Assembly: GCF_000615975.1 (NCBI RefSeq)
Contig: NZ_BAMP01000014.1
Span: forward strand, 1-64,000
DNA length: 64,000 nt
Reading direction: 5' to 3'
From: Nitratireductor aquibiodomus NL21 = JCM 21793
GTDB lineage: Bacteria > Pseudomonadota > Alphaproteobacteria > Rhizobiales > Rhizobiaceae
Of the stretch, positions 57,352 to 64,000 are shown piece after piece (within the stretch, counting starts at the first letter, position 1; each line of letters opens with the position of its first letter). Below the pieces are notes generated by a model. The model saw nothing but the letters and a program-made list of their open reading frames with translations, was not told the origin of the DNA and ran no database searches. The translations under genes and the position numbers were made by a program.

Positions 57352-57552
57352 TTGGGTTGGTCAAATCCAACACGTCATCATCGTGCCGATTGCTGGAAAT
57401 TCAGTGGCCTGAGGACGGAAACCGTACCACCTGACAAATTGGCTGATGCTGCGCCGTGGTTTCCACAGTGGGATGAGGCCTGCGCCGAAGCTGCAGAAGC
57501 TTATTGGCTAGCCAGAGCGATGGTGGAGTCTCGTGGGCCATTCCCAATTTGA
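57352..57552 (+). CDS. Possible small protein downstream of the XRE gene
   Basis: The frame opens with TTG directly after the XRE stop and encodes up to 66 residues, with a plausible helix (FPQWDEACAEAAEAYWLARA). It could be translationally coupled to the regulator. Start and reality are uncertain. Confidence 0.3.
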   Translation: MGWSNPTRHHRADCWKFSGLRTETVPPDKLADAAPWFPQWDEACAEAAEAYWLARAMVESRGPFPI

Positions 57553-57716
57553 CTAAGCCAGTAACGAACGTGCAGATTGGAGTACCCCTCAACATAGCCA
57601 TCGCCCCATTGTTAAAGGCCAGACATGTCCCGTTTTCTTACGTCGATTGCCGTTGCCGAGCCGCTTCAGACTAGTGCGGAAAACGCAATCAATGGAGCGA
57701 TGCGGAGTCGTTCGTT

Positions 57717-58592
57717 ATGGCCCGCTGCCTTTTAGCATGTCGCGGCGAGGGGCAATGGGGATCGCGGGAAGATGACAATTCAAAGATCGACATGATCATG
57801 TCGATTGAGCATCCATGGTGCCCCAAGGAGAGGATGCTGATACTTTGCCAAGCTAAGTCGGGCGCGAGCTATGGTCGTATGGAGAAACGTGGTGGCTTCA
57901 AGTTATTCAAGCGCGCTAAGACCAGGGCGCGTCGGACCAATCATGCGGTGTGTATCCTTTGGGTCGATCGAGATACCAATCACAGCTTTTGGGCGTACGT
58001 CCATCCCGATTCAACAGCGACGGCTCAGAACTATGGTAACCATCACCGTATTGGCCCGGCGATGGTCTACGACCTTGCAAGGTCCATGTCCCACGCGAGT
58101 GGCAACCGACGCGGCGGCAGGGGAGTGATTATACCAGAGACGATGCCAGATCTGAAGGCAAGCCGTAGTAAAGCGATTGCGTCGTATCGATCGCATAAGG
58201 TCGTGCGCTCACCAGTCTTGGGAGACATCGAATTCACGAAGCATGGTTGGCGTCACATGTTCCGAAAAAGTCGATCGGCGAGTAGCAAGCAGGCGAGCTT
58301 GGGCCTGATCCCAAGACTCCCGGCTATTCTCCAGCACCAGCCGTCGACGATGGCGCTCCTCGATGTACGATTCGAACGCGAGTGCGAGCTTGAAACGCGG
58401 ACTGCTGAGTACCTTCTGAAGTTCAGGGATGTTCGCAGGCGTTCCGCCTTGGGAGTCGACACAACCACTACTGCACATGTCCGGGTCATCGAGGAAATCC
58501 GCTATCCGCAGCGCTGGTATCGTTCAGCAATGCTCTCCCAGCAGATCAAGCGGCGGGTCATACTGAAATCCGCCTATTACAAGGACGTATGA
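57717..58592 (+). CDS. Hypothetical protein with possible PD-(D/E)XK-like and BECR-like nuclease parts
   Basis: The 291-residue product has DDNSKIDMIMSIEHPWCPKE followed by MLILCQAKSGASYG, a D...QxK arrangement like DUF4365-type nuclease domains (residues about 18-55). The C-terminal half (FTKHGWRHMFRKS; RVIEEIRYPQRWYRS) looks like barnase/EndoU/ColicinE5-type (BECR) RNase domains. Both assignments are by pattern and tentative. The N-terminus may be incomplete: an ATG at 57613 in another frame (SRFLTSIAVAEPLQ) ends at 57709 and a frame loss between them is possible. Confidence 0.55.
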   Translation: MARCLLACRGEGQWGSREDDNSKIDMIMSIEHPWCPKERMLILCQAKSGASYGRMEKRGGFKLFKRAKTRARRTNHAVCILWVDRDTNHSFWAYVHPDSTATAQNYGNHHRIGPAMVYDLARSMSHASGNRRGGRGVIIPETMPDLKASRSKAIASYRSHKVVRSPVLGDIEFTKHGWRHMFRKSRSASSKQASLGLIPRLPAILQHQPSTMALLDVRFERECELETRTAEYLLKFRDVRRRSALGVDTTTTAHVRVIEEIRYPQRWYRSAMLSQQIKRRVILKSAYYKDV

Positions 58593-59005
58593 CTGGAAGG
58601 AGTGAGGGCACCAGAGTCTGCTTTATCGCTTTGCCAAGAGTACCTTTAGCATGCGGTCGGATAACCGCCGCCGCATAATAGCGCTCTGGTGAGTCACCCT
58701 CAATCCGACTGTAGCCGAGGCAGTGCTCTCCGGCAACGAAGATTGCGCTTATAGCGCCTGCCGTACGAACGTTACATTGTGAAAGATCGTATTTGGGTCT
58801 CCGCCTGTCAGCGGAGCCACCCGAACGGAGACCCGTTCCTTGCGGTAGTTTGCCCGAAAGCCCACAGTCCGGCTCCGGCCCATACCGGTCATTCACCTGC
58901 TGATAGGATACTGCGATGCAGCTCGCCGGAGCCACCATCCGCTGCATCTGCGAAGGCGGCTGGCTGCCAAACGGCGGCAAAGCGGACATTTCTGCCGATT
59001 TCCAG
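58593..59005. other. Intergenic region with an inverted repeat
   Basis: No convincing gene. GGGTCTCCG (58795-58803) and CGGAGACCC (58826-58834) form a 9-bp stem with a 22-base loop. A minus-strand open frame (58558-59061) spans it and has mixed composition; not accepted as a gene. Confidence 0.35.
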
Positions 59006-59669
59006 TTATTCGACGAATGCATCATTTTGTTCGCTAACCGGAGTAGACTTACTACCGTCAAATCGAGTGAGTTTAATCAACTGAGATCCAACCCCAATTG
59101 CAAAATCTGTGCTCAAAACCACAAGGTTTTGTGCACTTGGATTTGCTCTCGTCGAAGGGTATCTGATTGCATCGAAACCACTATAGCGAGCGCAATCAGC
59201 AACGAACCGTGAAAACACATACGCAGGTTTTCGATAACCTTCGTCCTCTTGAGGAGTACTCAGGAGCGCTGAAAAAACAAGTGCATTTAAGATGTCACAA
59301 AAATCTTTATGGTGCTCGTAAGGGTTTACTAAGTCCAGAACCTTTAATGTGCCGCCCAAACGAATCTCGCCAATGACGCAGCTTGAACGTCTTAATTCGT
59401 GAAAGCAGGTTTTTTCACTATCAGCAAGGTAAAGAGTCGGTTGCCCTGCATGGTTATAGCGCCCCTCGCTAACAAAGCGGGGCTCCGCAAAATCAAACTG
59501 TTTGGGAGTGCAGTCGTCTAATCCTTTTTCACTACGGGCTCGAAATAAAGCGGTTGTTATTGGTTGAGGATTTGTATCTTGCGAAAGTTCTGAAAGGACG
59601 GTCTGAGGTGGTCCCGGTTATTGAGACAGGGGCTTAAGGTGGATCTCCCGATGAGAAGGACGATCCAGC

Positions 59670-59951
59670 ATGAAGACACGCAGACGGTTTACGGCCGAGT
59701 TCAAGGCCAAGGTTGCGCTTGAGGCGATCCGCGGCGAGCGGACGATTTCGGAACTGGCAACGAAGCACCAGCTTCACCCGAACCAGATCACGCAGTGGAA
59801 ACGGCAGGCCATCGAGAATTTGGCCAAGGCGTTCGACGACAAGGCTTCCGATGTACAGGTCGGCCGGGAAGCCGAAGTGACGAAGCTGCACGCCAAGATC
59901 GGCCAGCTCGTCGTCGAGCGGGATTTTTTGGCCAAGGCCTTCGATCGCTGA
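59670..59951 (+). CDS. IS3-family transposase OrfA
   Basis: A 93-residue protein with the HTH_Tnp_1 start (RRFTAEFKAKVALEAIRGER; SELATKHQLHPNQITQWKRQ) and a leucine-zipper-like C-terminus. It binds the element ends and regulates OrfAB. Frame relation to orfB is -1. Confidence 0.95.
   Translation: MKTRRRFTAEFKAKVALEAIRGERTISELATKHQLHPNQITQWKRQAIENLAKAFDDKASDVQVGREAEVTKLHAKIGQLVVERDFLAKAFDR
59924..59930 (+). promoter_or_regulatory. Programmed -1 frameshift site of the IS
   Basis: The heptamer T TTT TTG is in the correct phase (GAT TTT TTG in orfA) for a -1 shift that continues as FFGQGLRSLSLDRRRM into orfB. This would yield the OrfAB fusion transposase. Confidence 0.8.
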
Positions 59952-59968
59952 GCCTGGATCGGAGGAGA

Positions 59969-60805
59969 ATGATGATTGATCCCGATCACGAACGGCTCTC
60001 GATCCGTCGCCAGTGCGAACTGGTCTCGATCTCGCGGGCGTCGTTCTATCGTCAGCCCACTGGCGAGAGCCCAGAGAATCTCGAACTGATGCGCGTCATC
60101 GACGAGGCGTTCATGGAAGCGCCCTGGTATGGCTCTCGTCAGATGGCGCGGCATCTGCGCCGTCAGGGCTGGTGCGTCGGCCGCAAACGGGTCCGGCGGC
60201 TGATGCGCAAGATCGGCCTGTCGCCGATCTACCAGGCGCCGAGGACCAGCGAGCCGCATCCCCGGCACCGCATCTATCCCTACCTCCTGCGCCATCTGGC
60301 AATCGAGCGTCCGGATCAGGTCTGGTCCGCCGACGTGACCTACATCCCGATGCGGCGCGGCTTCCTCTACCTCGTCGCCATCATGGATTGGTTCAGCCGC
60401 AAGGTGCTTGCCTGGCGGCTGTCGAACACGATGGACGCCGACTTCTGCGTGGCCGCGCTCGAAGAGGCGATCGCCCGCCACGGCAGGCCCGACATCTTCA
60501 ATACGGATCAGGGAAGCCAGTTCACCAGCTTCGCCTTCACCACCACGCTGAAGGACGCCGGCATCCGCATCTCCATGGACGGGCGCGGCCGCTGGATGGA
60601 CAACGTCTTCATCGAGCGGCTGTGGCGCAGCCTCAAATACGAGTGCGTCTTCCTCAACGCCTTCGAGACCGGAAGCGAAGCCCGCAACGGGATCGGTTCA
60701 TGGATAGCCTACTACAATGGGCGACGCCCGCACTCGACCTTCGGCGGCAGGACACCCGACGAGGTCCATGCTATGGCACAAATGACGGAGCAACTGGCGG
60801 CATAG
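59969..60805 (+). CDS. IS3-family transposase OrfB (rve/DDE integrase core)
   Basis: From ATG 59969 (site GGAGGAG) the product is 278 residues. An HTH_21 segment (APWYGSRQMARHLRRQG) precedes the DDE core: Asp in VWSADVTYIPM, Asp in NTDQGSQFTS, Glu in NVFIERLWRSLKYE. The open frame extends back into orfA through the shift site, giving the fusion transposase. Confidence 0.95.
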   Translation: MMIDPDHERLSIRRQCELVSISRASFYRQPTGESPENLELMRVIDEAFMEAPWYGSRQMARHLRRQGWCVGRKRVRRLMRKIGLSPIYQAPRTSEPHPRHRIYPYLLRHLAIERPDQVWSADVTYIPMRRGFLYLVAIMDWFSRKVLAWRLSNTMDADFCVAALEEAIARHGRPDIFNTDQGSQFTSFAFTTTLKDAGIRISMDGRGRWMDNVFIERLWRSLKYECVFLNAFETGSEARNGIGSWIAYYNGRRPHSTFGGRTPDEVHAMAQMTEQLAA

Positions 60806-61591
60806 AAACCAACCCGATCCACCTTAGCCAAGCCGCCAAACTGTCTCACCAGGCGGGACCACCTCAGTCAGGACGCTCAAAGCAAACTCGTTTTTTAGCA
60901 ACAAAAAGGGCGTCTTTTGTGCGATGTCGTTTATGGCAACGATATCGTCCTCGAATGTCTCATGAATATCAAACGGTAGGTTATAGGGAAATATTGTATA
61001 ACAAAACTTTTCGCCACATCTTGGACAATCCAAATCTTGAATAAGTCGCGAAAATTGCTCCCACGTGAAAAATGAGTTTATGCGAGAACCTTCGTAAAAC
61101 AAATCCAGCTGAATTTGGCTTGTTTGAAACTCTTCGGAGTTGGCATAATAAGCTCTGGGCCAAGTTGCTAAAAAATTTTTGTAGCAGCTTTCACAACAAG
61201 CAATGTCAGCAGAAAACCAAGAATCAATTTCCTGAAGAAACACGTCTTCAAAAAATTCCTCATCAATTGGATGCGATGGATCGAATTGGTTCACTATTGT
61301 CCCTCTAAGCTACGCACTGATTTGAACGTTTCCTCATACCATGACAAGGCGCGTGAAGAAATCATTTGCTAACTGGGTATTGCTCAAAAATTGTCCCTGA
61401 ATTCAATTCCATGCCTAATGTCTGCTTCGGGCTCAGAGCGGTCATTGGGGCCGTCGATACCAGCAATCCGACTGGCTGATGCCGCAATGGCGGGTTGGAG
61501 CCCAAAGTTCTAGATACTGCAATCTGTACGAATGTCAGCAATTGCGAAACAACTGATGTTGGCAACAACAAAGCAATATGGAGCATCCGTC

Positions 61592-62266
61592 ATGCATCTC
61601 CCCTTTCCCAAAGCCGTCGTGTTCGACATGGACGGCCTGTTGCTCGATACTGAACAGGTATACTTTGAGGGCTTCCGCACGGCGCTTACCATTCTTGGGC
61701 TACCGCAGGATGACAATTTGTTTCTGCGGCTAGTCGGCACGAACCATGTGTTGGGACGTCAGCTGCTGACCGAGGGGCTGTTGGGACGGGTCACATTGGA
61801 AGAGTTCGAAACCGTCTGGGACAAAGAAATTGCGCAACGGTTAGTAGATTGCGTCCCCGTCAAACCTGGTGTTCGCGCGGTGGCAGAACATCTGCGCGAA
61901 AAGGATATTCCCTACATCATCGCCACCAGCACCCAGACAGAAAAGGCTCATCTGCATCTCGACCGAGCGGGACTTAGTGCGCTTTTTCCCGATGTAGTAG
62001 GCGGTGATCAGGTCGCGGCTAGCAAGCCCGCGCCAGATATCTACCTACATGCTACTGCACGTTTGGGTCACGACCCCGCAACTTGCGTGGCCTTCGAAGA
62101 CTCGCCCAACGGCGTTCGCGCTGCGCACGCGGCAGGCTTAATTACAGTGCATGTCCCTGACATCGTTGCCCCCGATGCCGAAATACGCGCGCTAGCGCAC
62201 TATATTGCCAGCGACATCATAGCCGGAGCCCAAAAGGTTGGGCTAATGGTGGACCATGATTTGTAA
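61592..62266 (+). CDS. HAD-superfamily hydrolase (phosphatase, beta-phosphoglucomutase-like)
   Basis: The product from ATG 61592 (224 residues; GGAG site before it) has the HAD motifs: FDMDGLLLDTE (nucleophile Asp), ATSTQTEKAHLHLD, SKPAPDIYLHATARLG and FEDSPNGVRAAHAAG. The frame is open to 61532 without a ribosome site. It acts on a small phosphorylated sugar or similar metabolite; substrate unknown. The 297 bases before it (61295-61591) show no gene. Confidence 0.9.
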   Translation: MHLPFPKAVVFDMDGLLLDTEQVYFEGFRTALTILGLPQDDNLFLRLVGTNHVLGRQLLTEGLLGRVTLEEFETVWDKEIAQRLVDCVPVKPGVRAVAEHLREKDIPYIIATSTQTEKAHLHLDRAGLSALFPDVVGGDQVAASKPAPDIYLHATARLGHDPATCVAFEDSPNGVRAAHAAGLITVHVPDIVAPDAEIRALAHYIASDIIAGAQKVGLMVDHDL

Positions 62267-62528
62267 GCCGACATTGGTGTTTTAACGGCGAAAGTCGCCA
62301 AAGTCCGCATGACATTCATTGGGTGCTGCTGGCGGGTGGTTTTGTCACGAATAACCGCTATGGCCAATCGTGCCAGCGAACTTCGCGGCTGCGGCAGACG
62401 TCCGCTCCCCGCCCGTTCCAGACTTTTTGCCGTGTCGAAAACGAAAGCAAGCTTTCAGGGGACCGGGATTGGGAGCTCGAATGCCCGAAACAGGCACGCA
62501 AACCAGCCACATAGAACACCGTCACATT

Positions 62529-63584
62529 TCACTCAGCCGCAACGAACCGATTGATCACATCACGCGCCTTCTGCGTTACCGCAGCCTGTTCCAGATGAGC
62601 ATATCGCAGCGTGGTCTTGATGTCGGAATGACCAAGCACCGACCGCACCTCGTAAACGCTGAGGCCATTCTGGATTAGCCGTGTAGCATGTGTGTGGCGA
62701 AGCGTATGGATCGAGCAATCCGCAAGCTCTGCCCGCCGAAACGCCTTGCGAATCGCGATCGCCGAATACCCTCGCGGACCACCAGCCTTGTTGGTGAACA
62801 CATACTCGCCGGTTCGCGAACGCCACCTGCGCTCGACAATCTCGACCACCCGATCCGTCATGAACAGCACACTCTGGTTGCCAACCTTGGAACGCCACAG
62901 GTCGATTGAGCGCTCTGCAAGGTTGATCTGCTGCCAGCGGATGTTTGCAATCTCGCTATACCGAGCACCAGTGTCCAACAGGATGACGACCAGATCGTAA
63001 TTGTCCTGAAGCACAGCCCTCGCCTTCTTGTTGTCAGGCAGACCATTGCGCCGTCCATTTGGGTCCAGTTCGGTAAGCAATCGCTTTTCCTCGGCGACCG
63101 ACAGATACCGGACCAGCTTGTTTGGAACCTTGACCTGTGGCGGATCGATTGGTGGGCAGCGATAGCCATCCTTTCGCGCCTTGTTGATCGCGGCCACGAT
63201 GCAATTGACCCCGTGCTTGATCGTCTGCGGCTTTCTGCCCTGGCTGACGCGGCGGCTGACATATTGCTCGATAACACAAGAGGTCACAGCCTCGAGAGGC
63301 GTTGCCGCCCTGATCAGCCTCAGAGCGGTCTTCTCGATGGACAACAGATTGGAATGGCTTGGTGTCCCGCTCTTTGAATCCACATAGCGGCGCATTGCTT
63401 CGCCGAATGTGATTGTCTTCGTCTGACCAAGCAGCATCGACTGCTGAACATCCGACCTGATCTTGTCGGCGATCTTAGACGCGACCTTGCGGTCGGACGT
63501 CTTGGTCGAGCGGACAAACGTCTGGTTGTCGATCTGGAACTGCACATACCAGAAGCGGGAATTCGGGCGCTTTATCAGGGTCAT
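62529..63584 (-). CDS. Tyrosine recombinase/integrase of a genomic island
   Basis: The start is ATG 63582-63584 with a GGAGG site; a longer open frame to 63725 lacks one. The 351-residue protein has an arm-type N-terminus, a SAM-like core-binding domain (ITFGEAMRRYVDSKSGTPSH) and the catalytic domain: Arg in DTGARYSEIANI, HTLRHTHATRL (HxxR), LGHSD (second His), Tyr in LRYAHLE. It probably mobilises the segment to its right. No attachment site was recognised in 62267-62528. Confidence 0.92.
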   Translation of the reverse strand: MTLIKRPNSRFWYVQFQIDNQTFVRSTKTSDRKVASKIADKIRSDVQQSMLLGQTKTITFGEAMRRYVDSKSGTPSHSNLLSIEKTALRLIRAATPLEAVTSCVIEQYVSRRVSQGRKPQTIKHGVNCIVAAINKARKDGYRCPPIDPPQVKVPNKLVRYLSVAEEKRLLTELDPNGRRNGLPDNKKARAVLQDNYDLVVILLDTGARYSEIANIRWQQINLAERSIDLWRSKVGNQSVLFMTDRVVEIVERRWRSRTGEYVFTNKAGGPRGYSAIAIRKAFRRAELADCSIHTLRHTHATRLIQNGLSVYEVRSVLGHSDIKTTLRYAHLEQAAVTQKARDVINRFVAAE

Positions 63585-63691
63585 GGAACAACCTCCGCGA
63601 GCTCCTTCCTCAGATATTGTGCGCAGGGCAACGCATGCTATCGTTTCAACCTCTGGGCGGCCTTTGGGCGTACAGCACTGATGGGGGAAGC

Positions 63692-64000
63692 ATGTCCTGG
63701 CTAACCAAGAAGTTGCCGGTTTCAATTAATCAGCGCCTGATCAACAAGAACGACCGCAATGACACAATGGCGTTCACTGAGGGTTGGACGGCGCAAGAGG
63801 TCACGATTGAAGAACTGGCCGGTGCGATTCTGAGCGGTTACGCATACAGCGCGCAGTTTTCTGGAAATCGGAAGACATCGAACTTTCAGAGCGGCGGGTT
63901 CGTTTCGGTCGATGTCGACGCTGGTATCAGCCTTGATGGCGCAGCGAACATCGACATCGTCGAACAGTCGGCCACGATGATCTACACGACAGCGAGCCAC
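63692..64000 (+). CDS. Primase-like protein (N-terminal part, runs off right edge)
   Basis: From ATG 63692 the frame is open through the window end (103 codons). The sequence GNRKTSNFQSGGFVSVDVDA, then ATMIYTTASH resembles the N-terminal region of phage/island primase-type replication proteins, whose core reads SxxFVSVDxDxG...xxYTTxSHT. Divergent from the integrase, a typical island start. The call rests on short similarity only. Confidence 0.6.
   Translation, partial: MSWLTKKLPVSINQRLINKNDRNDTMAFTEGWTAQEVTIEELAGAILSGYAYSAQFSGNRKTSNFQSGGFVSVDVDAGISLDGAANIDIVEQSATMIYTTASH

Larger units (their letters stand above)
59604..60866 (+). mobile_element. IS3-family insertion sequence (1263 bp)
   Basis: Terminal inverted repeats start TGAGGTGGTCCCG at 59604 and end as its complement at 60866; the ends also share TGAGACAG. 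The flanking trinucleotide GTC is duplicated (59601-59603 and 60867-60869), the 3-bp duplication expected of IS3 elements. It carries orfA and orfB with a -1 slippery site. The reading frame of the target gene is restored exactly on excision, so insertion is probably recent. Confidence 0.95.
59006..61294 (-). pseudogene. RES-domain protein interrupted by an IS3-family element
   Basis: The 5' part (61294 to 60867) encodes an N-terminal region with Cys pairs (CCESCYKNF; DCPRCGEKF) like RES-associated N-terminal domains. The 3' part (59603 to 59006) encodes the RES domain (FRARSEKG; GRYNHAGQPTLYLADSEKTC; FDAIRYPSTRANPSAQNLVV). Removing the 1263-base element and one GTC copy joins FALSVL and TVLSELSQ in frame, 1023 bases (340 residues). 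RES proteins are NAD-degrading enzymes known from toxin-antitoxin pairs. The element inactivates it. No antitoxin gene (DUF2384 type) was seen beside it. Confidence 0.9.

Noticed and set aside
58558-59061. Minus-strand 167-codon frame
   Set aside because: No domain, mixed composition and overlap with both neighbours; left as non-coding.
59670-60805. Counting the orfA/orfB frame change as another sequencing error
   Set aside because: A T TTT TTG heptamer in the right phase makes a programmed -1 shift the normal explanation for IS3 elements.
1-64000. CRISPR arrays, rRNA genes and plasmid origins
   Set aside because: Looked for regularly spaced repeats, rRNA sequence and iterons; none seen in the window.

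Overview
The window looks like a chromosomal segment of a Hyphomicrobiales (rhizobial-type) alphaproteobacterium. The basis is high GC, ALAS-type hemA, the asnO/ngg osmolyte operon first described in Sinorhizobium, a DUF952-pyrD pair and a rhizobial-type short intergenic repeat. Genus is not resolved; a Phyllobacteriaceae-like organism is a guess.

Layout. 0-8.8 kb: biofilm adhesin locus, with the N-terminal third of a giant VCBS-repeat adhesin (it runs off the left edge), a LapG-like periplasmic cysteine protease, and a type I secretion set (TolC, ABC/C39-like, HlyD) followed by a ribbon-helix-helix/PAS-like regulator. 9-12.2 kb: L,D-transpeptidase, lipoprotein, a GGDEF protein with a degenerate SSHEF site, two small proteins. 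12.3-19.3 kb: sugar (CUT2) ABC importer operon with LacI regulator, paired LacI-type operators and a Gfo/Idh/MocA dehydrogenase. 19.3-27.6 kb: a class C beta-lactamase homologue lacking its catalytic serine and lysine, then an amine/amino acid metabolism cluster (FAD oxidase, RidA, Lrp, MFS, two class V PLP enzymes, a solute-binding protein). 27.7-33.2 kb: N-acetylglutaminylglutamine amide (NAGGN) osmoprotectant operon with a divergent MarR gene. 33.3-44.1 kb: core genes (hemA, mscL, SSS-type hybrid kinase with convergent LuxR-type regulator, pyrD, MATE pump, tRNA-Gly). 44.1-51.2 kb: surface polysaccharide island (Wzm/Wzt exporter, coiled-coil methyltransferase, GT2-GT4 fusion, acetyltransferase) of lower GC and less biased codon use, bounded by a kef remnant and a helicase remnant. 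51.3-54.6 kb: large autotransporter. 54.6-64 kb: accessory/mobile region with structured AT-rich repeats, small regulators, a possible two-domain nuclease, a RES-domain gene split by an IS3-family element with a clean GTC target duplication, a HAD phosphatase, a tyrosine recombinase and the start of a primase-like protein.

Six otherwise well-conserved genes carry nine single frame breaks. Eight are compatible with loss of one base; in seven of these the missing base is a G or C from a short run, in the GT2-GT4 gene it is a T. The ninth, in the dehydrogenase, is +1 or -2. Restoring the frame gives whole-codon lengths every time. This pattern suggests sequencing or assembly error more than decay, so these genes should be read as probably intact until checked.
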